Notes under the pieces: generated by a model
Database searches by the model: none
What the model saw: the letters and a program-made list of their open reading frames with translations, nothing else
Told to the model about the DNA's origin: nothing
Translations under genes and position numbers: made by a program
Assembly: GCA_963854735.1 (NCBI GenBank)
Contig: OY978106.1
Span: 930,001 to 994,000 of the forward strand
Length of the DNA stretch: 64,000 nt
Direction: 5' to 3'
DNA from: Marvania coccoides
Lineage: Eukaryota > Chlorophyta > Trebouxiophyceae > Chlorellales > Chlorellaceae
Part shown: positions 10,990 to 20,638 of the stretch, piece after piece
How positions within the stretch are numbered: position 1 is the stretch's first letter
Layout: every line of letters starts with the position of its first letter

Positions 10990-11107
10990 CAAAATAATTT
11001 TTCTTAAGTGCGACGGATTAACCACTCTCCCATGGCAGCCTTTGCATGCATCGAGTACTGCCAGTGCGGTTCGAACGCACGACCCCGAAGGGATCGCAAT
11101 ATTTAAG
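10990..11107 (-). tRNA. circularly permuted tRNA-Leu (anticodon UAA)
   Basis: On the minus strand the 3' half precedes the 5' half. The 3' half (11098-11056) holds anticodon-stem strand TGCGA, a class II variable arm CCC-TTCG-GGG, T-arm GTGCG-TTCGAAC-CGCAC, acceptor TGGCAGT and discriminator A. After a 16-base spacer (11055-11040) comes the 5' half (11039-11002): acceptor GCTGCCA, TG, D-arm GGA...TCC with AGTGGTTAA, anticodon stem TCGCA and loop CTTAAGA. Joined head to tail, all four stems close (one G-U at the first acceptor pair) and the long variable arm fits tRNA-Leu. A CTTAA in the leader (11107-11103) can pair with TTAAG of the loop, as a splicing bulge-helix-bulge element would need. 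A T4 stretch (10994-10991) follows. CCA is not encoded. Confidence 0.88.
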
Positions 11108-11221
11108 TGAAGGAGAAAAAATCAGCAGAAAATGAATTTCCGTGCCGCCGGTTTTATACGCCCCCCGGCCCCCTGCTTGGAACCGAAAAAATCCCAAATT
11201 CCCAATCAGCGGAGTTTGTTA

Positions 11222-11488
11222 TCAAGCATCCTTCGCATCCACATCGGCCCCTGCAGTGCAATGAGTGCGGGCGATAGCCTCTTGGTGTCCAGCGGCAGCG
11301 GCAACGTGCAGCATTGTCTCTTTGCTGAGATTGATTGCATCTTTGTCAGCGCCAGCTTCCAGCAGAAGCTCCAAGACGTCAGCATGGCCAGCTGCGGCAG
11401 CGGCAATGAGGGCAGTGCCTCCTTCCTCTCCAGCTCCAGCCTCAATCAAAGCAGCTGCACCAGCAGCAAGCAGGCGCTCCATTTCCAT
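11222..11488 (-). CDS. ankyrin-repeat protein, short or fragmentary
   Basis: From the ATG at 11488 an 88-residue frame holds about two ankyrin repeats: GGTALIAAAAAGHADVLELL then LEAGADKDAI, and ETMLHVAAAAGHQEAIA with AGADVDAKD. The same frame extends a little upstream without ATG until a TGA (about 11545). A second ATG upstream (MEPLDNENRAIF) is in another frame, so a longer gene would need an intron or has been broken. No splice signal convinces me. It may be a small real gene or the remnant of a larger ankyrin gene next to the repeat-rich tract. Confidence 0.5.
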   Translation of the reverse strand: MEMERLLAAGAAALIEAGAGEEGGTALIAAAAAGHADVLELLLEAGADKDAINLSKETMLHVAAAAGHQEAIARTHCTAGADVDAKDA

Positions 11489-11873
11489 TTTCCCAGTGGC
11501 CGCAGTGTTTTGAAGATGCAAAAAATTGCTCGATTTTCGTTGTCAAGCGGCTCCATCTTGCATCGAGATTGAAGGGCAGGTTCTTTGCTGTTAATTGCTG
11601 TGGGGAAAAGCCCATCAAATGTTCAGTCCAAGGGATTTTTGTTCAGTCTCGTCTCTCTCCCTCCGAGGCTCCGCGGCAAGAATTTGCAAATTTGCTGCTA
11701 AGAAGGCTCAAAATCAAAATTTTCACAGCCAGAAATGTATAAATTCGATAGAATTGTTGAAAGGGCAAAATCTTAATTTGAAGAAGGTAGAAGTTTAAGC
11801 CCTCTTTTCATTTTTCCTCCCCCATTCCGCAGCAAACAATTCGCCTCGATACTAATTGCACCTTCGTTTCGCC
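11489..11873. promoter_or_regulatory. divergent intergenic region, ankyrin / expansin
   Basis: About 385 bases, AT-rich, between the ankyrin frame and the expansin start. Nothing distinct seen. Confidence 0.45.
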
Positions 11874-14341
11874 ATGCCGGCTCTCTGGGCCTTCACCTTG
11901 ATGGCCTGTCTCCCGCTCCTTCCCCACCCCGCCAGCGCCAACACCGTCCAAAAATTGGAGTTTCCAACGCAGCAACGTGGCTCTCTGAGGCAGAGCTACC
12001 CCGAAGCTCTGGTGCCTAGTGAAATGGAGCGCTTGACGTGCGCGGTGTCAGGCGAGGGATATTATACGCTGCATGTCGCCGGCTTGGACCTGTTTGTTTA
12101 CCCCGGCGCGTGCGGCAGGCAAGCGATTCCGATGATGCCTTTGCCGATTTCATACTGTTATACTAAATTATTCTAGCATACTTATATACTTCTACTGATA
12201 TTATACACGCATTTTTCCCAGAAGAATTTCTCTTATTTTGCTGCAGGTGCATCAACCTGCGATGCCCCGAGGGAAAGACCCCCGCATGCAGCGCGTGGGG
12301 CGCTGCCTTCCCCAACGTCACGGTCGCGGTGATGGACCACTGCCCTGGCTGCGGCAGGGGCACCGTGGCCACCACCTCGTTCGCTGTGAGGGAGCTCGCT
12401 GGCCGGCTGCCCACTGACAAAGGAGCAATGCCGGTGCTCTGGGAGTTCGTGGATTGCAGCCCCTATGGGGAGGTGAAATTTAAATTTCGTTGCAGTTTAT
12501 AGACATAAAGAAGTTATTCATTATTCTGGCACCCGTACTCGTAGTACGCATAGCTCACAGAATGCGCTCACGCTGGCCAGAAACGCTGGTACCCGATCTG
12601 CCCTCCGGGAGGAGTGCCCCAGGGGCGGTTTTGCCGTGGCAGGAAACGGATATGGGAATTATCGTCAATTAAATTCGCGTCAAATTATAATTGAACTCAA
12701 AGTTCTCGCTGCGTTTTCCCATGCAGTTGACATTGCCGCCAGCATCTGAACTTCCCCCATCAAATGCTTCGCTGCCCCTGGTGATCAAGGTGCCCACCGC
12801 GCTTGCGCCAGCGGCTGAGCTGATTGAGGGCTTCGTGGCAATCGCAGGTGTCCCTGCGCCCGAAGCTCTGTTGGACATTGAAGAAAGCTCTCCAGCCCCA
12901 GAGCTGCTCCCAGAAGAAAACCCGGCGTCTCCTCCTTCCATTGAAATGCTTGTCACCTTACCTGCGCCTGAGCCTGAGCTCGTTTTAGCCATTGAACTCG
13001 CTGCCGAGCCAGAAGGACCTCCAGCCAATGAGGCGTTTCCGCCGCTGCAAGAAGCACCCACCTTCATTCGTGTTGAAGTGCCAGCCCAGGAACTCGAACT
13101 CCCATTTATGCTGCTTGAAGACCTCTCCTTGACAGCTCCTCAGCCGGAAGAAGAGGGCGCTCTGACTTTTGCTCCAGAGAGCGAGGCTCTTCCTTCGCTC
13201 CATGTGCCTCGAGAACCGCCCAGCAACGCAACCGCATTTCTTTCGTTCTACGACCCTTTCCCCGCCAATCAGTTCAGCAGCGCTGCGTGCGGCTTCGGCG
13301 GCGTCAGCCCTCATTTTCAGGCAAGTAATTGCTTTCAACCAACTAATTAATTGTATACAGCTGCTTTAAAAAATCTTCTGGGCAGTTCGATTTTGGGGAA
13401 GGGCCCTGCGAGGTTGTATGCACGGCAGCGGCTCGAAAAAATAACAAGAGTGCTACCCGAATGCGCTACCCTAACTTAGGGTTGAACCCAACAAGTTTCA
13501 ATGCCAAAACAGAACCTCTGGTATCCGATCTGAACTCGGGGAGTGCCCCTCCGGAGAGTCAACATGCGGCGGGCGGTATCTAGATGTTTTTCTTTCATCA
13601 ACACGCGAACATGTTTATATCTTAATTTCTTTTCTCTATTCTATATTAACACCAATAGCTTGCTGCTTCCCCCCAATCACCTCCCCCCGTGCAGACTCAT
13701 TTCGCGGGGGCGGCTATCTCCAAGCGCACACCCTGCGGCACATGCCTAGCCGTCGACTGCACCGACCCCACCGCGTGCACTGCTGGACGGAAAACCGTCG
13801 TGGTACAGGTCGTGGACCACTGCGGGTCGTGCAGCACCGATGAGCACCTTCTCAGCCCTCAGGCGGTGAAGTAAGTTTGAGTATATCGTTTATAAACACA
13901 GGGTTCTTGGATAGTTTGTCACTCAAATACAATTTATAATATTAAAATATGATTAAAAGACATTTACAAATATCTCCTCTTCTTCCCAGGGAGCTCACTG
14001 GAAAGACCGAAGAGTTCAAGGGCTTTAAGGTCGCAATTTCGCCGATTCCATGCCGGTCACTCACCAAAGGAGGGCTGGTTTTGTGGGTGTCGCCTTCAGG
14101 AAACGAGTACTACCAGCAGATCACCGTTGGCAACGCAGCTCAGCCCATCGCCAGCGTGAGCGTCAACGGCCAGCCGCTGAGGCAGGACGATTCGAACGGA
14201 CGGTGGGCTTGGGAGAAGACGGGGTCCCAGGTGCTTGATGTTTCGGCGCCGCTGCAGCTGGCAGTGGCTGGTGAGGATGGGAAGCAGGCGGTAATTCAAC
14301 TCGGCGGTTTGAAATCTCAAGACCTGGGCGTGCAGCTTTAA
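11874..14341 (+). CDS. secreted expansin with two DPBB domains and a Pro/Glu/Ala linker
   Basis: Five exons (11874-12118, 12247-12472, 12727-13320, 13695-13870, 13990-14341) give 530 residues. Signal peptide MPALWAFTLMACLPLL..ASA. First double-psi barrel: LTCAVSGEGYY, CGRCINLRC, VMDHCPGCGRGT, FVDCSPYG. Then about 140 residues rich in Pro, Glu and Ala. Second unit is a full expansin: ATAFLSFYDPF, SSAACGFG, KRTPCGTCLAVDC, VVQVVDHCGSCSTDEHLL, then a CBM63-like domain (YYQQITVGN, SVSVNGQPL, WAWEKTGSQVLD). Introns 1 (GCAAGC) and 3 (GCAAGT) use GC donors. Expansins loosen polysaccharide networks without hydrolysis. Intron 2 (12473-12726) keeps phase 0, favouring one gene. The alternative is two genes, the second starting at ATG 12721 without a signal peptide. 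Confidence 0.8.
12583..12628. repeat. repeat segment in expansin intron 2
   Basis: Shares CTGGTA(C/T)CCGATCTG and a following GGGAG-AGTGCCCC block with 13517-13560 in intron 3 of the same gene. Both islands are GC-rich inside AT-rich introns. Confidence 0.5.
13517..13560. repeat. repeat segment in expansin intron 3
   Basis: Partner of 12583-12628. It ends CCTCCGGAGAGTC, and a similar CGTCCGGAGAGTC occurs at 14676-14688, so the family may extend downstream. Confidence 0.45.
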
Positions 14342-14775
14342 TGATGAAGAAATTTTACAATATGGTGATTTATTAATATATTATGCTTGCACATGCGGTG
14401 GTTCGCGCTCCCTACTAGTTCGCTCATTGTAGCTGCCAGTGCGTAAACTTTGGTTGTTTACTGCACTGCGACGTCGGATGCTTCACTTCCCCGTGGTATC
14501 GTAGTCTCTATCGGACGGGTACAAATGGCGGGTGCCACATTTCCAGTGAGCACACCGGGTAGTACACCATAAACCCTTAAGCCAGGGGTTGAGTGACCGC
14601 TGTAGATGGGAGGGGTGCTGGGCGGGCCAGCATTGCCCAAGCGCGAACCCCAAACCGGACGGGCCGTTTGCCGTCCGGAGAGTCCTGCTTTCCCCATTTT
14701 TTTCCTCTTTCTTTTATTCATGTCGGTCGCGCCGCTGGGGGACTCAGGAAGACAGGGGCCAGAGTCTTACATTGT
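14342..14775. other. intergenic, GC-rich middle
   Basis: About 430 bases after the expansin stop. The middle (14460-14720) is GC-rich and open on the minus strand for 87 codons, but shows no domain and borders the repeat. I take it as part of an older mobile sequence. Confidence 0.4.
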
Positions 14776-14958
14776 GGGCGACGGTGCGGTATCGGCGTAA
14801 TGCTGTATCCGTACGCCCCCAGTACCTGAGGTTGATCCCACGGATGGAAGGGGGTACTCCGCCTTACTGTGGCGGGGTGAGTGGCACGTCGGCTTGCACC
14901 ATCCTTGGTAGTAGACGTTACAACCATATGTAAAACCTCCAAACCTCCAAACCTCCAA
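14776..14958 (+). repeat. dispersed repeat copy A (fullest, with AACCTCC tail)
   Basis: Starts near CGACGGTGCGGTATCGGCGT, runs through GTACCTGAGGTTGATCCCACGGATGG and GCCTTACTGTGGCGGGG, and ends GTAGACGTTACAACCATATG plus TAAAACC, followed by three CTCCAAAC-type units. Its second half is nearly identical in reverse complement to 20529-20638. Tails that differ between copies suggest retroposition. Confidence 0.75.
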
Positions 14959-15008
14959 TGGGTTTAATGGGTTTAATGGGTTTAATGGGTTTAATGGGTT
15001 AAATGGGT
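14957..15008. repeat. tandem repeat, 9-base unit AATGGGTTT
   Basis: About five units in a row, the last one or two altered, directly after the tail of repeat copy A. Confidence 0.85.
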
Positions 15009-16032
15009 GGCCAAGCTTTCGTAAAGCAAAAAATGAATTACCTTTGTCATGTCATTGTTTATGTCATTGTTTATGCCATTGTTTCTGGGGTAGGCGAGCA
15101 TTAGAATCATATTCTTTGCCGTGGAGAAAAATAAACACACAAATTATAAATAATTTCATTATTCCTTCCACCGTCAACAACATAATCAATCTAAATCCAG
15201 CATTTCTAACGCCACTGCCATTCCCTTTAGTATTTTGCCCTTGAGAGGCTCCCAGGGGAGAAGCTGCCTGCGTTGGCGATTATTTTTCATCCTGTTTTTT
15301 CCTTTCCATATATATTATATATTTTACAGCCTCGTGGCAAAAGTACAACCACCTAACGCTGGAGTCGGACACCGGAGGGGTTTTCTCTCAAAGCTGGAAT
15401 GGGTTAAAAAAAACAAAAAAACGAGTTTCCAGTTCCTAGTAGTAACTTGCCGTAACCATCTTTCAAGACGACGCTGCCTGTTTGGGATCTCTCAACGGTT
15501 GCAACCGGACTCATGTTGGGTTTGCTTCCAATAGAGAGCTTGAGGGCTGCTTTGCTGACCGCCGCCTCCTGCTGCCTTCAAATTGTCTTCCTCCATAATG
15601 CAGCGAAACAGACGAACTCGTCAAGCATTGCAGGCGTATCTAACGAATGCAATCTACGGCCGATCGCTGTGCAAAGAGGGGTATATTTCACCTATGTGAT
15701 CAAACAGTCTAATGCGAATGGAAGAAGAACAGAGGCCACACCACAATGACGATTAGATTCCAAATACCTTGATGCATTTATTATATTTGATGCATTTATT
15801 ATAATTCTAAGATGCATTAAAGGATTGAGCTCCTTTTGATTTTTCATCTTTGTTTCGTTGAACAAAACAATTGACGCACCTCCACCCTTTTTTTAATATA
15901 ATTTAAATTCAACAATTTTATTTCGATTTGGAACCCAACACTATTAGAAGAGGGCATGATTTGAGAACTTTTTTTTGACGATCAACGCTTTGATCGGCTG
16001 CGGCTGCCGCGCACAGCCAGGAAACGGCAACC
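15009..16032. other. intergenic, AT-rich
   Basis: About 1 kb with small simple repeats (for example TTGATGCATTTATTATA twice near 15769-15800). No gene seen; its 3' end holds the TFIIA-gamma promoter. Confidence 0.5.
15041..15083. repeat. short tandem repeat, TGTCATTGTTTA units
   Basis: Three imperfect units of about 12-13 bases. Confidence 0.7.
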
Positions 16033-16696
16033 ATGGGCACGCTTTACCGCGGCGGCAAGCTGGGAGACAGTCTGATGGAGGCTCTGGACGTGCTGGTGAC
16101 CGAGGGAAAGATCTCCAGCACTCTTGCGATGGAGGTGTGCAGCAAGGTAGGAGGGGCGGGTTTTCTGCTTGTCTAATGCCTGTGACACGTGCTTTAATTT
16201 ATCCTCCAACCCCCCTTCCCGCGCGCAGTTCGACCAGGCCATGCTGCGCGCCTTGGAGGAGCGAGTCACCGCCAAGGCAACGCTCAAGGGCAAGCTAGAC
16301 GTCTACCGTTACTTTGACAACGCAAGTAATAGTTATCCACTGCTATATGCCTGCTTTTGGCGTCCTCTTTTTTCCTTTTTTTCTCCTGGAGTTTTTTCCT
16401 GTCCAAAGAGCATATTTTTCTCCCAACCGGCAGGGCCAGCGGATTTTCACACAGCTTTTGCAGCACTCTCTCTTCACTCGTATCCTTCCTTATTCTAATC
16501 ATTTCTTCCCTATCACCTGCTGCAGGTTTGGACTTTCGTGCTGCCCAACGCTTCTCTGCGTGTGGCGCCCACACTCAACTCCCAGAAGAAGGACGAGGAG
16601 GAGATCGACATCGAAGGGCCGCTCAAGCTGGTGGTGGTGGACTCCAAAATCGTAAGGGCAGCAGGGGAGGCTGCTGAAGGCGGTGGCGACAAATGA
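16033..16696 (+). CDS. TOA2: transcription initiation factor IIA small (gamma) subunit
   Basis: Three exons (16033-16146, 16229-16321, 16526-16696), 125 residues. TFIIA-gamma joins the alpha/beta subunit and stabilises TBP on TATA promoters. Conserved features: YRGGKLGDSLMEALDVLV, ISSTLAMEVCSKFDQAML, TLKGKLDVYRYFDNVWTFVL and the C-terminal beta-barrel strand PLKLVVVDSKIV. The DN-VWTFVL junction is almost invariant in the family and forces the second intron to start GCAAGT (16322), so this is a secure GC-AG intron. The last 15 residues are Ala/Gly-rich and beyond the family core. Confidence 0.96.
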
Positions 16697-17837
16697 AATA
16701 ATGGCACTCGCCGAGCGCCAGGATTGTTTTGAAAAAAAAATTAGAAAGTTACAATAGATATGACTTTTTAAGCTGCATGATTCTTCCTCTTCCCTTTCCT
16801 ATTGCTCGTATCTCAAAAACTTCGGCGCGCAGCGTGCAACGTACGCATTAAGCATTCAAAAGGCGTCTTGAAATATGAATAATATATGAATTGCATCAGT
16901 TTGCTCCCCAAACGCAAATTTCTTCTCTTCTGTATTCAGCGTGTAAATCTAGTGCATCCCAAGCTAAACCAGCTTACATCCCAAATATTCGGATCAACCT
17001 CGAAATTATTGTTTGGTGAAGGCAACGCCAAATTCTATATACATAGGGAATTGTTTAGAATGCGGTAAACTCAGTGCCCCTGGAGGAGCATCCAGCGTGT
17101 GGTAACATGCATCTACTACTGGCGTCGTCCTCCACTGGGCACCTGTGAATAGCGTGTGCCGCAGTTCTTTTTCACCCCTTTCAAAGCTGCTGCTGCTGCT
17201 GCTGCATGGTGGTATCAGCAGCAATAGCCATCCCTATTCTTCATTTCTGCATGTTCTTGAAAGGTATAAAAACACGAGGAGGATAGTAGTTAATACAGAT
17301 TTGAGGCTTTACCTCGCGACAGATAAAATAATAAGTTAGGCATGCTAGCAGTGTGTGTGTGGGGGGGGGGGGGGGGGGCTTCAAAATTAGCTTTTGCTTT
17401 TGAAGGAAAAGAGAATGTGGCACGACGGCAACAATTTGAACCAACGAATCAACGCGTTATTAATAAATAAATAAAAGGAAAAAAGAGAAAGAAGAAGCAA
17501 GCACAGCACATGAAGAGAGAAAAGAAGAGAACAAGCTTAGGAGGAAGGATCAGAAGAAATCAACGAGTTGATGGAGAGGAGGGCGGAAGAGAAAGAAAAT
17601 AATCGATAGGGAAAAGGAGAAATAAAGTTATAGCTATGGCGCGCACACACAAAACTAACAAAAAACAAACGAACTAAAAAACTAAATGAGAGCTTTAACA
17701 AACTCCTGATGGATGATGTGCGCGCTATCTCCATAAATATCCCTCAATTTCGTTCCCCCTGTCATTCATTCTTTTGGCGCATGCTGGTAAAAAAAGATCG
17801 CCGTCAATAAAAATAAATTTCGTGTCGCTTCCTCCCT
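16697..17837. other. intergenic, convergent
   Basis: About 1.1 kb between TFIIA-gamma (+) and the GT49 gene (-). It includes a GCT/CTG run near 17190, a GT run with an 18-base G tract at 17352-17379, and a purine-rich stretch at 17470-17690. No gene seen. Confidence 0.5.
17352..17379. repeat. GT microsatellite plus G18 tract
   Basis: GTGTGTGTGTG followed by about 18 G. Similar pure C or G tracts occur near 8321, 44757, 54850 and 57220. Confidence 0.85.
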
Positions 17838-19683
17838 TCAGTACCAGCTCCACTTGCCCAGCTCCCTCTCTTCGCACCGGAACGCGGTGGAGGGCACAAA
17901 CATGTCCGCTTCCATCTGTTCCTTCAGGTTGGCGTACATGCGTTTGAGTTTCTTCCAGTACCCGGTGCGCTGGGTCACCATCCACGTGTCGGCCTCGCGG
18001 TGGGGGACGTGCACCACCCAGGCGCGGGGGGTGACCACGAAGTTCATGCCCAGGTAGTGCATGTGCATGAGGTGGACCACCTTGTTCTTGCGGTACCCCT
18101 TGAAGCGCTCTGTGGAAGTAAAAAGAAACCGAAGGGGCGTTGAAAAGGTGTTGATTTGAACTGGATTTCCGAAAACATAGAATATACGGTTTATAATGCA
18201 GGGTCTCGGCAGAGTTAGCTCAAACATCCATTTCATTACGTCTCCTCAGCTCACCGTCATACCAGGGCGCCAGGCTTCTCTGAACCATGACGTACGGCTC
18301 AAAGCCCTGCAGTCGAAACAGAAAAAAAACGTCAGCTTCAATTTGCCAAAAGAACACACTTCATCGATTCATGATTATTTACGACCCCGCCCTATATAAT
18401 TTCTATAATAATAATTTCCACTGACCTCCTCGTACTGCGCGGGGTAGGCGATTGTGGTGTCCAGCCACCTGTCGAACTCGGTGGCGCGGTGGCCGTTGAC
18501 GAAGCCGTCCATGTGGAAGCCCTGCAGGCGGTCATTCCGCATCATCCTCCTCACGTTCTCCTTGTCCTCCGCCGCCTTCATCGCCAGCCGCTTGCCCTCT
18601 TCGCCCTCCACCAGCATCTCCAGCGCGGGGAGCACGATGGCCTGGTGCTTGGAGGTCGCGCGGTGCAGCACCTCGTACTGCGCAGGGTCTGAAATGTCAT
18701 CCGACAGCTGCATGTTGGGCACAAAATCAGCGTCCAGAAGCAGCACGATGTCCGTGGAAGCCAGCTGCAGCGCGCGGTTGCGCAGCGCGTTCACGGGGTA
18801 GAGCCCAACTTCGTCCATCGAGGCCACCTCCTCAAAGACGTACATCAGATCCAACTTGCACCGGGCGGTGGCCTCCATTTTGGCGTGGAACTCCTCCAGC
18901 ACCTTGATGGGGGCAGCTAGGGTGGCGCCCTTGAGGCGGGAGTCGCCCGACACCACGGAGCCGTCCACAATTGGGACGTACACGGCTACCGATATCACAC
19001 TGCCCCACACCGCGCATTGGTTGGACAGCGCGGATAGGCGGTCGACCGAGAGCTGGGTGACCAGGGTGACGTCGGTGTTGACGCGGGGCTTCTCGGAGCG
19101 CCACACCTTCTTCACCACCAGGGCTGGCACCTGAGGGACGACAACTCTCTGGCATGCGCCCTTCCAGGTTGCGCCCATGTCGCCAGGCTGGGCGGCGGTG
19201 CGGGCGGCGGCGAGGTGGCCCTGCACCGGGGCGCCATCGTCGCCGTCCAGCTCCACCATGTCCTCGCCGAAGGAGCCTTCCAGGAGGAGGGCGCCGGAGC
19301 CGGAGCCGCGGGCGCGGGCCAGGGTGCGCTCCTGCGCCATGCGCCGGGAGGCGGAGCCGCCCTGGCCGAACTCGCCGATGGTCTGGGAGACGAGCTTGTG
19401 GCGGACGCCGGGGTCGGAGGCGCCCGCGGACACCAGCACGATCTGCGAGCAACAATCGGGAAAAAACAATCATGTAGGGCGGGAGGCAAGACGGGGGAGT
19501 GGCGGGGGGAGATCAGCGCCTGATCCTGATTTGAATATATTTTAGAGTTGTTAATACAGTACGCACCAGCAGGACGGCTGGTATCAACCACAGGGAGTGC
19601 GAGGACCATCGTTTCCGCTGCCCTGCCTGGCCTCGCCGCGCCAGATGGATGGGCTTGGGCGGCGTGATTTTCGTTTGAACCAT
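17838..19683 (-). CDS. GT49 family glycosyltransferase, LARGE/B4GAT1-like (copy 1)
   Basis: Four exons (19683-19567, 19442-18426, 18306-18255, 18109-17838), 485 residues. Type II membrane protein: basic cytosolic tail (LARRGQAGQRKRW), then one transmembrane helix (LWLIPAVLLIVLVSAGA) that is split by the first intron, then a Golgi-lumen catalytic domain. Family marks: LVTQLSVDRLSAL, YPVNALRNRALQLASTDIVLLLDADFVP with the metal-binding DAD, FEPYVMVQRSLAPWYDERF and YLGMNFVVTPRAWVVHVPH. GT49 enzymes transfer glucuronic acid or N-acetylglucosamine in animals; the acceptor in algae is unknown. A paralogue lies at 52073-53796 with the same first-intron position in the membrane anchor. Confidence 0.92.
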
Positions 19684-20528
19684 CGTTCAAAGCTGCTGTG
19701 TAGAGTGCGCGATGGCCAAAACAGTGACAACGGGCAGCTCCAGGCCAACAAACAACGACTAAATCTTCTTACTGGATGCTAAGAAAAGGGCATTGCGCCG
19801 CTCCTTTATAGTACATTCTATATAAACATAACTGTTAAACATTAAATCAGGTGTGCGGCGGGAGTTTTTGAGCTGATTCACTCAAATTTCAGGGACGCTC
19901 CGAGCAGCAGGCGCAGCAGGCGCCATGTTTTTTTTTCGAGCTGCTGGGCAGTACATTTTCAAGAGCTCCTGATTTAGTTTCTAAGTAGGTGCAGAAGGAT
20001 GTTGTCTGGGGAATAATATGTGCAGAGAGAACGGAACCATCAGGGAGCAGAACACATTTTTTCACGTTTCCATCTTGTGGCCGGCTGGCTGGTTTGCACA
20101 AAATAAAGCCAAATTTCTACGGAGAGGCAAGAACCCAATGCCCTGCAATGCAAACTTTCCCCATCTCTTATTGGGATTTTTTTCCTGGTGCTTGAAAATT
20201 ACAAATTTGGCTGCAGTTCGCTTGCTCAAGTTCCCTGCATGCAGCTACGAAAGAGCTGCTGCCACAGCCAGTCGAGGGGCTTCGCTGATCTTACTATTTG
20301 CAAGAATTCTAAATAAGTTTGCTGTGAAAATACTTGGCAATCGCCTGCACAATGGAAAGAGAAGGACGAAGATTTCCGCAGACTCAGCGACAAAGGTTTC
20401 AAGGTTTTTACAAAAAGTGAAAGCGAATTGGAAAGAGCGACGTGCAAAATGAAGGGTGAGGTTAGTTGGCAACTTTTGAAAGCAAAAAAAAATATACGGC
20501 TTTTTTTCATACGCTCAATATGCACCGA
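19684..20528. other. intergenic
   Basis: Upstream of the minus-strand GT49 gene. Mixed composition, no gene-like frame with a domain. Nothing seen. Confidence 0.45.
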
Positions 20529-20638
20529 GGAGGTTTGGAGGTTTGGAGGTTTTACATATGGTTGTAACGTCTACTACCAAGGTTGGTGCAAGCCGACGTG
20601 CCACTCACCCCGCCACAGTAAGGCGGAGTACCCCCTTC
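20529..20638 (-). repeat. dispersed repeat copy B, 5'-truncated
   Basis: Reverse complement of 14850-14958 with very few differences (for example AAGGTTGG for AAGGATGG). It carries the same conserved end and (AACCTCCA)n tail, and is cut off abruptly at 20638. Loss of the 5' part with an intact tailed 3' end is typical of retroposons. Confidence 0.8.

Noticed and set aside
13440..13505. A-box-like TAGCGCATTCGG after a B-box-like GGGTTCAACCC on the minus strand, as in a second permuted tRNA
   Set aside because: T-arm and acceptor strands overlap in one CCCTAA/TTAGGG hairpin and no anticodon stem can be formed. At most a tRNA-derived remnant.
14458..14721. 87-codon minus-strand frame as a small gene
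   Set aside because: No domain, no splice context, and adjacent to the retroposon; kept only as part of an intergenic note.
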